From assembly GCA_030849075.1 (NCBI GenBank), contig JASAOO010003130.1:1-24139 (forward strand): a stretch of DNA of 24,139 nt, in the 5' to 3' direction. The notes beneath the pieces are model-generated. The model was not told the DNA's origin, made no database searches, and worked only from the letters and a program-made list of their open reading frames with translations. A program made the translations under genes and the position numbers. Each line of letters starts with the position of its first letter. Position 1 is the stretch's first letter. Shown one piece after another: positions 1 through 9,100 of this stretch. This DNA is from Zelonia costaricensis. Lineage: Eukaryota; Euglenozoa; Kinetoplastea; Trypanosomatida; Trypanosomatidae.

Positions 1-139
1 GTGCATCAGCCGTGGGGAACTGCAGGCAGAAGCCCACTTTCTTCCTGTTCCCCCACCACCCCACTTCCTCAATGGGTGGCTGCACTCCTCGCATCGCTTG
101 GCGTTTGCGTGTTTGCCCGTGCTCGCCTCCACGTGTCCG

Positions 140-142
<3 letters not shown>

Positions 143-206
<64 letters not shown>
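143..206 (+). repeat. (GT)32 dinucleotide repeat
   Basis: An uninterrupted run of 32 GT units, followed by an imperfect GT/CT continuation to about 260. Such long GT arrays are common in trypanosomatid intergenic DNA and are able to adopt Z-DNA. Its exact length is likely to vary between strains and assemblies. Confidence 0.95.
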
Positions 207-207
<1 letters not shown>

Positions 208-505
208 TGTGTCTGTGTGTGTGTGTGTTGGTGTGTCTATGTGTGTGTCTACGTGCCGCTGTCTGTGTCGTGCTCTTGTTCTGTGTACATTGACGTCTGA
301 ACGAATGTATGTGTGTGTGTGTGGGTGGGTGGGTGCGTGTGTGTGGTGGTGTTCCTGAGAGCCGCACGGCAAATGAGCACTGTCTGCCTTTCCCTGCCTG
401 ACTCTCGCTATGTTTCCTTTTCTTTCTCTTTCTCTATTGTCTGTCTGTGGCCCGTACCTCTCGGGGTGGCTGTCGTCTCCTCATCCATGTCCCCCTCCCC
501 CCCCC

Positions 506-657
506 GCCATCTCTCCTCCTCATCCTCTTGTCATCTCCTTTACGCGTGTGTATCTTCCGTGGACAGCGGCGCCTNTCCCCCCCCGCCCGCCATCTCTCCT
601 CCTCATCCTCTTGTCATCTCCTTTACGCGTGTGTATCTTCCGTGGACAGCGGCGCCT
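506..657. repeat. 69-bp exact direct repeat, period 83 bp
   Basis: Positions 506-574 and 589-657 are identical over 69 bases, read by eye. They are separated by a C-rich stretch that begins with the only ambiguous base of the window, N at 575. The position suggests either a true tandem duplication or a contig join in which overlapping ends were kept twice. Confidence 0.9.
575..575. other. Ambiguous base N
   Basis: A single N lies at the junction between the two copies of the 69-bp repeat, next to a poly-C tract. It marks uncertain sequence or a minimal gap in the assembly. Confidence 0.98.
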
Positions 658-2191
658 CCTTCCCCATGACAGGGCCACTTGTCTGTCTATGTGTATGTGC
701 GATTGTGTGTGTTTGTCTGTGTGTATGTGCGCGCGCGATTGTGTGTTTGCGATGTTGACGTTCGAGATCCTGCGTCTTCCTTTTGTACGACCTCGTTACA
801 GGGTCTTGCACCCGTGCAACTGTGTGTGTGTGTGTGTGTTGTATGAGCCGTTCTCCCGTCTTCTCTTTGTTTCCTTTCCCCTCTTCCTCACTCCGCCGCG
901 CGCAGCCACCTGTTGCCGAGGTCGCGACTCCCCGCGCCCGCACCTGCACACACACGCACACGCCGCCTCACGCTCCCCCCGTCCCTTCCAGCACATCTTG
1001 CACCCCCATATCTCCTCTGCTCCCCCCTCCTACGCCACCCTCTCCTCCCCCCCCCATGTATCCCAACCCTAATCAGCTCCGCGTCAGCGTCATCTCTTCC
1101 ACACGTCGTGCACGTGAAGTGTGAGCAGCTTGATGTCGTCTGTCTCTGTGTGTCTGTGGGAATGGGGGAGCGGGGGATGACATCTGGGCGGCTGGCAACG
1201 CGCGTAGACGAGGGGAAGGATGGGGGGGGCAGAGAGACAGGGGGGAGCCGGTGGTGCCTCTTGCCCTGGACAAGCGACCGGGAGCTCAGAACGAACAACA
1301 AACGCAAAGGAGCAGCGCTGCAACGACGCGGCAGGCGGTGAGGAACCGGGGAGCGCGATCGGGTTCAGGATGTGGCGCGGCGAGATGCCCTGATGTGGGT
1401 GCACGTGTGTGTCTGTGTCTAAGTGTGTGTGTGTCTGTGTGCCCTGCTCTGCAGTGGCCGCCGCCTTCCCTTCCCTCCCTCGCCGTCTCCTCCTCCCCCC
1501 CCCCACCGCCTCTGCCAAGAGCCGCCAGCACCTCCGCGGCGGCCGCGCTCACTCTCGCGCGACTCTCCTCTGAGTACCGCCACGGTGCCTCGTGGCTCTC
1601 CTCTTCTTGATCTTCACCACGGCCCATCCTTGGGAGAGACGCGTAGTGCGTGCTACCGCAAGAGCGCCCCGATCAGTTTCTGACAGTCACGATGCCGTGA
1701 ATTGCACCTCGCTCTGCACGATCCGTCTCCTCTCTCCCTTTCTCTTTCGTGGCTTTCCCACGCTGCGCATCCTGCTCCGTTGCCTCCCCTCCCGCACGCT
1801 GATCTGCACACACGCACACATACACGCACGCGCGCACGTCGAGCAGTCAGAGTTGCCGCGAGTGTCGCGCCTTTCCTGACTTTCCGCCAGCACCTTCCCT
1901 TCCTCACTCGCGCGCTGCTCTCTCACTCCTTTGCGCCTGCGCCCCCCCCCCCCCCGAACGACTGCATCGGCAACGAGCACCAACACACGGACGCACACGT
2001 ATCGGCTAAGTCACTCTCTTCACATAGACGCAGACCCACACACAGACAAGCACACACACACGCACAGAGGCGGTGGCCGGCTAGGAGCCTGCCGAAATCC
2101 AAACCGCTAAAGTGGTGCGGCGATCTACGCGAAGATCGCTCACGCCGCCCCCTTTCACAAGCTTCGATTTCACGAAGGGTCCTGCGATCCG

Positions 2192-2227
2192 CCCGCCCCT
2201 CTCTTCCCTTTCGTTGCTTCGGTAAAG
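2192..2227 (+). promoter_or_regulatory. Candidate trans-splice acceptor for the RGG gene
   Basis: A C/T-rich tract at 2192-2220 is followed by the first AG at 2226-2227. This would give a 44-nt leader before the ATG at 2272. A second AG at 2244-2245 and upstream tracts near 1941-1955 are alternatives, so the exact site is uncertain. Confidence 0.5.
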
Positions 2228-2271
2228 TCCTCCTCCCACACGCAGCCGCGCCAGCGCCTCGTGCCACGCGG

Positions 2272-3261
2272 ATGCGCTCGCTTCGGTGTCTGATCCGCCG
2301 CAGCGGCGCGGGCTGCGAGGCCCCGATGTGCACGACAGGGGCGGCGCCGGTGCTGTCTCACTGCGGCACGTCGGTCTGCGCCGTGCGCTGGCAGTCATCG
2401 CGGCCCTACAACCGCAGCGGTGGTGGTGGTGGTGGCGGTGGTCGAGGTGGTGGCGGTGGTCGAGGTGGGGGCGGTGGGGGCGGTGGCCGGGGTGGGAGTC
2501 GTGGCGGCGGTGGTGGTGGTGGTGGTCGGCCACCCGCGCCGATCTCCGACCTTCCGATGGCGCTGCGCAACTCCACCAACGACGGCGAGCTTTCCAGCGA
2601 GACGCGCATGGCGCTGCGCGATGAGTCGCTGATCATGGCGGAGGTGGTGAAGCAGCTGCCCCTGAACGCGCCCATCTCCATCAAGGACCTCTCCGCCAAG
2701 ATCGACGAGAGTATCCTCGAGGCGCTCGGCGAGAAGCACTCCGGGCTGCGCGGCTTCCTTGAGTCGCGCAAGCAGTTCTTCACCCTGCACACGAACCCCG
2801 AAGATGGCGTCAACTACGTCCTGGGCAACCCCATCGTAATCCAGCAGTACGCCACCCGCGAGGCGCAGCGCCAAACAATGCGGCAGGTGATGGGTCTTAA
2901 CGATGAAGCACCGCAACAGCAGCGCCGGTACGGCGGCAACAACCGCGGCGGTGGCGGCGGCTACGGCCGTGGGGGTGGGCGCGGCGGCGGCGGCGGTGGT
3001 GGTGCTGGGGACCGCCGGGGCTACCAAGACGGGCCCTCGCGCGGCGGCTCGTCGTACGGCCGTGACGAGGGCCGCAGCGGTGGCGGTCGTGGCGGCCGCG
3101 GTGGTGGGTGGCAGCAGCAGCGGGATGGGGGCCGCGGCGGGGGAGGCGGCGGCTACGGCGGGGACCGGCGGCGCGGCGGTGGTGGCGGCGATGGGGCAGA
3201 CTTCAGCCGGCGCGAACACCCGATCGGCGGCCGCGGGCAGTCCTTTGGCACGCGCCAGTGA
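2272..3261 (+). CDS. RGG3: RGG-rich mitochondrial RNA-binding protein (TbRGG3-like)
   Basis: The product has 329 residues. The N terminus (starting MRSLRCLIRR) is basic and free of acidic residues, as expected for a mitochondrial presequence. Residues about 49-86 are a Gly-rich tract with scattered Arg. Residues about 118-172 form the only compact predicted domain, ending in a Phe-Phe pair (169-170). Residues about 219-329 are a long RGG/GGYGG tail, typical of RNA binding and of arginine methylation. In T. brucei an RGG protein encoded close to PDH E1 beta (TbRGG3) affects the abundance of specific mitochondrial mRNAs. Assignment to that protein rests on composition and remembered synteny, not on alignment. 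The frame stays open far upstream, but this ATG is the only Met that gives a presequence and it lies just after a plausible splice acceptor. The next gene appears to be a distant paralogue of its central domain. A role in mitochondrial mRNA stability is inferred. Confidence 0.88.
   Translation: MRSLRCLIRRSGAGCEAPMCTTGAAPVLSHCGTSVCAVRWQSSRPYNRSGGGGGGGGRGGGGGRGGGGGGGGRGGSRGGGGGGGGRPPAPISDLPMALRNSTNDGELSSETRMALRDESLIMAEVVKQLPLNAPISIKDLSAKIDESILEALGEKHSGLRGFLESRKQFFTLHTNPEDGVNYVLGNPIVIQQYATREAQRQTMRQVMGLNDEAPQQQRRYGGNNRGGGGGYGRGGGRGGGGGGGAGDRRGYQDGPSRGGSSYGRDEGRSGGGRGGRGGGWQQQRDGGRGGGGGGYGGDRRRGGGGGDGADFSRREHPIGGRGQSFGTRQ
2431..2466 (+). repeat. 18-bp coding tandem repeat in the Gly/Arg tract
   Basis: Two identical 18-bp units (2431-2448 and 2449-2466) encode Gly-Gly-Gly-Gly-Arg-Gly and are followed by a degenerate third copy. 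The G-rich coding strand here (2466-2493) has several runs of three or more G. Such tracts change length easily by slippage. Confidence 0.85.
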
Positions 3262-4092
3262 AGGCTCGCGCGGTGACGGGAGAGCCGCGGGCACAGCCTG
3301 GCCTCATGGCAGCAGCCCCGCGGACGTGGAACGTGAGGCACACGTGCGCACGCTCTTACTCCTCTCCACCCCATCCCCCTTGGCGGCTGAGCGTCCGGAA
3401 CGGGCCCACACCTTCGGTTTTGTGTTTCGTCCTCGTGCCTTCGCGTGTGTTTGTGTGTGTGTGTGTGTGCGACGTAGTTGCGCCGTGCAGGGGTCGGGTG
3501 TCCATTCGCGAGGCGGGAGCGCGCACGCGACGCGCGTTCGCCCCTCCTTCCTCTACTGCCTTGTCCCCACTGCCTCCTGCCGTGTTAGCCCTATACCCCC
3601 TCCTCCCTTCGCTTTCGCCTTCTCCGACGCTGCTCAAGTCAAACCCGAGTGATCGCGTCAAAGGTGAAAACACACGGGCGCGAGATTGGGGAGGGGGCTC
3701 CTGGCGCCGCCAACGGGCTGCGGACGTGCTGTTGCTTTCTCCTCCTCGGTCTCGTACTCACACGCTCCAGCGATCCTGCAGCACGCCTCCACCCATCGGC
3801 GACGTCGATGAGGAGAAGAGGGAAGGGGGGTGGAGGCAGACGAAGTGAGCTCCACGGCAAGCCCAGAAACGTTTGGTGTGCCCTCCGTGCCAGTCGCCAG
3901 TCCGTCGTGACGTTCCACGCCTCCTCTCGCAGAGACGCAGAGTCCGAGGGGCGAGCTACTCTCTCCGCAGCGTTCCCCCTCCCCCTCGGCACCCTTTGGC
4001 CCCCACACGCCCGTGCATTCACCCCTGTGCTAAGGGGGTACTCGCATGGCTCACGAGAGCAACGCCCCCACTGCTGGACCGCTGCACCATCA

Positions 4093-4179
4093 TCCCCCTC
4101 CCTCCCTCCCCCCCCTTCACGTCTCTGCCTGCTGCCGCCGATTTTGTTCTCGACGGTTCGGCACGACTGCCACACTCAG
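4093..4179 (+). promoter_or_regulatory. Candidate trans-splice acceptor for the 4410 gene
   Basis: A strong C/T tract at 4093-4120 is followed by mixed sequence without any AG until 4178-4179. By the usual rule of the first AG after the tract this is the acceptor, which gives a leader of 230 nt. A weaker alternative is the AG at 4291-4292 after a short C/T stretch. Confidence 0.5.
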
Positions 4180-4191
4180 CTTCGCGATTGC

Positions 4192-4323
4192 ATGCTCCAC
4201 CCCTACACACCCACACACACACGCACGGAGAGACAGCGGAAGGACGCATTGATCACCGGTCCTGACCCCGCATCCTCCCTCGGTCACGTCGAGTGCGCGA
4301 GTCGAGCTCACAGACACGATTAA
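4192..4323 (+). CDS. Possible upstream ORF (43 codons)
   Basis: If the acceptor at 4178-4179 is used, the first ATG of the mRNA is at 4192. It opens a 43-codon frame ending in TAA at 4321-4323, before the main ATG at 4410 and in a different frame from it. The peptide is low-complexity and unlikely to be functional in itself. Its possible importance is as a brake on translation of the downstream gene. Confidence 0.3.
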   Translation: MLHPYTPTHTRTERQRKDALITGPDPASSLGHVECASRAHRHD

Positions 4324-4409
4324 CGAGGGACAGAGAGAAAGGCGGTGTCAGCGTCTGCCAACATCACCACCAGCACCACAGGAGATCCGCCGCGCCACAC
4401 CCGAGCGCC

Positions 4410-5258
4410 ATGCGGTCGCTCCGGTCCTTCTGCTGTCGCCCAGCGCTGCGTCTCTGCGCTGCGGTGTCGGCACCGGCAGCCTCGTCCTTGCAGCAGCAGT
4501 GGCGGTACAGCAGCAACGCGCCCCCAACGTCGCCGCCCACCGCGCCGCCCGCTGCGGCAGCAACTGCAGCCAAGGCGGACGTGCCGGGGCCTGCCAAGAA
4601 AGACGGGCCGCCCTCCGTGGAGCCCCTCGTTAACGAGCTGCGGACCCTCATCACCCGCTCCATACCCATCGGCGACGTCTTCAAGGGCCTCTCCCCCGCA
4701 TCCCGCAAGATCCTGGTTGCCCACAAGCTGCCGCTGGAGGAGCTCTTGCTTCACCTGCCCAACCACTTCACGTTGTTGCGCGTCGGCGTCGGCCCCGCTT
4801 CGCTGCGCACCACCCTCCTCGTCGCCCCACCGTCGGCGGTCAAGTCGAATGCGAATATCCTGCAGCTGCCGGCCAACGCGAAGCCACTGCCGGCGCTGGT
4901 GCAGTGGCTCGGGGAGGAGCGGGCGAAGGAAGTGTCGACGGCGCGGCACAGCGTGGCGTCGCGGCCGGAGACGCCGAAGCTGGGCACAGGCTTTGTCGAT
5001 GGCAATAGCTCCTTCAAGGAGCGCATCGAGGAGCTGCTCACGTACGTCCCAGACGACTACACGCCGTTCAACGCCCTCAACCTCCCCGTCGACGTGAAGA
5101 TGCGGTGCATGGGCTACCCATCGGTACGCCCCGCCGCCTTCTTCCTCAAGTACCCGCAGTTCTTTGAAGTGCGTGTGCAGGACCGCACCAAGAACTCCTT
5201 CTTGGTGCGGCGCTCGCCGGTGCTGCAGCAGCGGTTGCGCATGCAGGACAAGCCCTGA
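4410..5258 (+). CDS. Mitochondrial protein with two winged-helix-like modules, kinetoplastid type
   Basis: The product has 282 residues. It starts MRSLRSFCCRPALRL, an Arg-rich and acid-free presequence, and continues with an Ala/Pro/Ser linker to about residue 65. Two segments, about 70-125 and 201-258, share a pattern: a helix, then a hydrophobic-Pro step, an Ile/Phe-x-x-Leu turn, a helix with Arg/Lys and a final leucine-rich or FF(L) strand. The same pattern occurs once in the RGG protein just upstream, which also begins MRSLR, so the two genes look like diverged tandem relatives. I do not recognise a named family. Position suggests it is the counterpart of T. brucei 3.1810 (memory only). 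A role with RNA in the mitochondrion is possible but inferred solely from the neighbour. The ATG chosen is the first one giving a targeting sequence; the upstream open frame has no other ATG. The leader may contain an upstream ORF. Confidence 0.85.
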   Translation: MRSLRSFCCRPALRLCAAVSAPAASSLQQQWRYSSNAPPTSPPTAPPAAAATAAKADVPGPAKKDGPPSVEPLVNELRTLITRSIPIGDVFKGLSPASRKILVAHKLPLEELLLHLPNHFTLLRVGVGPASLRTTLLVAPPSAVKSNANILQLPANAKPLPALVQWLGEERAKEVSTARHSVASRPETPKLGTGFVDGNSSFKERIEELLTYVPDDYTPFNALNLPVDVKMRCMGYPSVRPAAFFLKYPQFFEVRVQDRTKNSFLVRRSPVLQQRLRMQDKP

Positions 5259-5628
5259 CGTGGGTGAGGGGAGGTCACTACAGTTGCCTGTATCAGCGTT
5301 TCACGTGGTGAGTGCCTTAGTAAGGGAGGCCAGCAACTGTTTCCCTCGGGCCTCCCTTGCTCCCCCCCCGCCCCGCCCCGCCCTTCCTGTTCCGCTCCCT
5401 GATCGGGTCTCTCCCACCGCCCTTGGTCAAGAGTGGTGGTGTTGAGCTTCACCTCGTGCGCCCCGTATGCGCTGACGCCCTCACATGCTTCACATAAAGC
5501 TGCAACGGACCTACGCACAGACAGACACACGCGGGGCACACTTGCGATGTGTCGAGGGCACTGCACGAACGTTGAAGCCTTCCCTTCCCACACGCAGGAG
5601 AAGTTGCACCTCTCTTTTGTTGTTGCTG

Positions 5629-5629
<1 letters not shown>

Positions 5630-5659
<30 letters not shown>
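5630..5659 (+). repeat. (GT)n repeat
   Basis: An uninterrupted GT run of about 15 units in the spacer. It accounts for the Cys-Val run in the open frame that precedes the large gene. Confidence 0.9.
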
Positions 5660-5660
<1 letters not shown>

Positions 5661-6035
5661 TCTTGACTTCATGCTTCAAGAGGAAAGGTACGATGTGTTG
5701 TGGAATGCACAAGTGAGTGGCACCGCGCTGACACACACACACACGTCGCCAACGTCGTCGGTGAGAGCGTACGTAAAGACACACGCACTTCTAGGCGGCG
5801 GCGTTGCCTCAGCCACCTCCTCCCCCGCCCCAAGATCCCACACCCGCCCCTCGGTGTTGATGCAGCGCGTGTTTTGTTTTCCCCCTCCTCCACCCTCCCC
5901 CTCCCGCCTCCGCTCTTCCTGTCTCTTGCTGAACCTCCGTCCAGTAGAGCCCGCAACACGCTCCACCACGCATCGGCAGCAGTGCCCCACACACACACAC
6001 ACACATCTGGTGCCAGTCCCGCTCAGGTCTAGCTG

Positions 6036-6070
6036 TCGCCCCCCCCCCCCTGCTACGCCTCCGTTGGCAG
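6036..6070 (+). promoter_or_regulatory. Candidate trans-splice acceptor for the large gene
   Basis: A run of C residues with scattered T (about 6036-6065) is followed by the first AG at 6069-6070. The resulting leader is 104 nt and contains no ATG before 6175, which strongly supports that start. An alternative acceptor is the AG at 5943-5944 after a longer C/T tract. Confidence 0.6.
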
Positions 6071-6174
6071 GCCGTACCCTCCCCAGCGCGTATCTCGCGC
6101 CTGCTCACAGGGTTGTGCGGGTCCGTGTCGGTGGGCCTTGGCCACGTCCTCTCTATCGGTTACCTAAAAGGCTC

Positions 6175-9100
6175 ATGGCCACCGTGCAGGAGGGCACCAG
6201 CGAGGCCCCGGCGCCGTTCTGGTGGACGCACCAGACCGTCGCTAACGAAGCCGACCCCCTCGACGCGACCGCCGACGACGCTGCCGCTGCCTGCCTGTCT
6301 GCCATCACAGCGCAGACGGCACAGCACGTGGCCGCCCATCGCGAGGTGGTCGCCTCCGCCGCGGCCACCGGCAGCTCCGGCGCTGCGGCCCTGTACGCCG
6401 CTCTCCAGTGGGACGCCGTGCTGCTGCCCCACCTCACCCAGCTGCGCAAGTGCATGGCCCGGGCTCACGAGGAGCGCGTTGCGGAGCAGGCAGAGTCGGC
6501 GGCAGCGGCGGCAGCTGGGGAGTCGGCGCACGCAAGCGGCAGCACCGGCCCTGCCACAGCAGCAGCAGCAGCGGCATTAGCGGCGACACCAGCGGGCCCC
6601 GTCGATGTTGCCCAAGCGCGTCGTGTGCGGTCGGTGCAGCAGCAGATTTATGTGGCCTTCTTCAAGGCGGTGCTGCGTGGGCTCGCTGACGGCGCCGAGG
6701 GCATCAGCAAGTCAATGGCTGAGGCCAACGCAGGCTCCACGAACACCGAGGCAGCTGCCCAGCAGGCGTCGCGTGTGCTCGAGGCGCTGCTTGATGGCCT
6801 CCTCGCGCAGGTGATGCGCTGCGCCTGCGGAGACGGCGCGGCTGCCGCCGCTGCTGCCGCACTCGCCCGTTCGGAGGACGAGGAGCGGGCGAAGCAGCCG
6901 CGCCGCGGGCAGCACCGTCACGCCGCCGCGAGCGCATGGGCTGGGGGGTGGATGACTGGCATGCTGCCCCTGTACCTCCGTGCATCGCGCCAGCAACAAG
7001 AGCAGCAGCAGCAGCAGGCGGAGCGGCTCAGTGAAGAGGAGGAGGAGCAGGCCTGCGCCGCCGCCACGCAGGGCCCTTCGCTGCCCACCCCCGCGCGGTG
7101 CCTTCTCAGCTACGTCGGCGCCTTTGTGCGGGGGGCAGGGCTGCAGCTGCTGCCATCTGAGCAGGCGGCCGCGCTGCCCGAATTCACCCGCGTCGTCCAC
7201 GGAGTCTTCGAGGTGCAGCTGCGCCTGGCCATGTGCGATGCCGTGGCCCACGCCACACAAGGCGCAGCGACACTCCTCATGCCGTCCGAGGCGGCTGCGC
7301 ACATGCGTCACGCCGCAGACGTGGTGGGTGCGGTGCTGGACGCGCAGCTGTACGCGGAGAACACCACCGTCATTGCCGACGCCGACGACGCCGACTGCAC
7401 CGTCGCCTACGCGCCCCTTGGCGCTGTCCGTGGCGAGCGGGGCGTGGCCGAGTTCAGCGTCGCGCCGCTTCTCGTCTTCTCCTCCCACGCGGTGTGCGGA
7501 GCCTGGCTCGCGGAGCTGGGGCGGTGGTGGGCCGCCTGCAAGCAGCTGAAGGAGCGCGCAGCCGCACCCGCAGCCGCGCCACTCGACGCGGAATCGACGA
7601 CGATGCTGGAGCAGGCGTGGGCGGGTTTGCAGAAGCAGGCGCTGGCGGTCGTGCAGCTGCTCTGCACGTACCCCGACACGACCCTCCACATGGCGCCGTA
7701 CGCGGCAATGCTCACGGAACTCTTCTACAGCGCAGAGGCGGCCGCGCCGTCGGCGACGTCACTGGAGCGCACGAAGGCGTGTCTGCGGGACCTCCGTGCC
7801 GCGGTCATCCCCGGCGGCGCCTCCACGTCCGCCACCGCGGCGGCGGGGCGGCGGCAGCTGCGGTCGCACTTCCGCAGCGCGCGGGACGGCATGACCCTCG
7901 CCGCCGTGGTCGCAGCGCAGGCGCCAAACTGGCTCTCCAACGCGTTGGCTATTCCACTTTCCGCTGAAGACGAAGACGAGAAGAGGAAGACGGACCTGGA
8001 CCGCGACGCGGCGGCGCTGGCGCTGGCACTCCTGCACAATCCGCTGACCGTGCTGACGGACTGGGTGCTGTCGCGTCTCACGCGGACCTCCGCGATCGCC
8101 GACTACGTCCGCGTCGATGCCGCCGTGCGAGACCGCGAGGTGGTGGAGGACCGCGGCGCACAGCAAATGGCGGTGTCCTCGCCGACGGCCACGAGCGTGT
8201 CACGCGCCAAGGCAATCATGGACACACCGCTGACGGGGCCCGAGCTGGTCGAGCTGTGCTTTCCCCGCCACCACCGCGTCTTCAGCCTCGTGGACCAAGC
8301 GATGCAGCGCGCCCTGGAGCGCGCGCAGGCGCTGCGGGACGCGGACAGCAGCAACATCAGCAGCAGCAGCGCCACGGATGAGCGTCGCGCCGAGGAGGTT
8401 GGCAGCAGCGCCGTGGTGTGGATGCACCCCGCCGCGCTCCCCGCCGCGCTCGCACGTTACGTCGGCGCCGCTCTGGACGAAGCCGTGATGCCGCCGGCGC
8501 ACACCATCAGCCACGAGGTTGTTGTCAGTGAGGTGCTCATGTACGTCGCGGCGGTGTTCCGCACGCTGCCGTGCACGGTGCTGCCGCAGCTGCGCGCCGC
8601 ACTCGTTTGCGTCGTGGGGGAGGGTGGGCACGGCTTGATGGCGTACCTGTGCCACGGCATTGTGGATCAGCAGCGCTACGGGCTCGCCGCCTTCTTCGCA
8701 CCCCCGCTGCGGGCCCTCGCACTCGACTACGCGACGGTGGACGACGTCGAAGAGAGTCTCGCGCTGGCGACGCGCCACCCCATCGGGTGCGCGATGGCCT
8801 ACGCCTGGGAGCTGCCGCGGCTGTACTTCTGGCGGGCCGCGGACATGCCCGTGACAGAGCCCGCCTGGCATGCCCACACCGCCGCACACGCGTACCTCTG
8901 CGAGCTCCTCGCCCCGGCGTCGCCGGCCAGCGCGGCCTTCATCGCCGTGGTCCAGGAGGCGGCAGCGACGGTGCAGCAGCGCGTTGTCAAGGCGCCACTG
9001 AAGCCCCTCACGCCAAGCGTAGCCGCCTGCGGCGGGCTCACGTGGGCCCGCAGTCTTGCCATCGACGCCATGGCGGCGCTCTACTACGGGATGTGCCGGT

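Larger units (their letters stand above)
1..2271. other. Gene-free spacer upstream of the RGG gene
   Basis: No convincing gene was found in these 2.3 kb. Open frames here translate to Cys-Val, Thr-His or Ser-Pro runs, which are the product of (GT)n, (CA)n and C/T tracts. The stretch holds a long (GT)n array, an 83-bp-period duplication with an ambiguous base, and many pyrimidine tracts. About 1090-1400 is less repetitive and richer in G and A, but I recognise nothing in it. The region probably contains the 3' UTR of an upstream gene and the intergenic part before the RGG gene. Confidence 0.75.
3262..4409. other. Spacer between the RGG gene and its neighbour
   Basis: No gene was found. The 1.15 kb should contain the 3' UTR of the RGG gene, a short GT repeat (about 3449-3469), and the leader of the next gene, which starts after the acceptor at 4178-4179. 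Open frames here are rich in Pro, Ser and Arg and lack any recognisable domain. Confidence 0.7.
5259..6174. other. Spacer and leader of the large gene
   Basis: No gene is supported. The stretch includes a poly-C/GC box (about 5361-5382), a (GT)15 array, several CA tracts, and the acceptor of the next gene. The frame of the large gene is open back to 5485, but that part would encode Cys-Val runs from the GT repeat and lies before the best splice acceptor. Confidence 0.75.

Noticed and set aside
143..260. GT array as a CRISPR or telomeric repeat
   Set aside because: There are no spacers and no TTAGGG units; it is a plain dinucleotide repeat.
1702..2271. N-terminal extension of the RGG protein
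   Set aside because: The stretch is UTR-like, with CA repeats and a poly-C run, and it would bury the mitochondrial presequence. A plausible acceptor lies at 2226-2227.
2395..3294. 299-residue minus-strand frame opposite the RGG gene
   Set aside because: It is the antisense of Gly/Arg codons, which gives Ala/Pro/Thr runs. The + strand frame has the domain and the presequence.
5485..6174. N-terminal extension of the large gene by 230 codons
   Set aside because: The extension translates a GT repeat and CA tracts (Cys-Val and Thr-His runs) and precedes the best splice acceptor at 6069-6070. The 104-nt leader after that acceptor has no other ATG.
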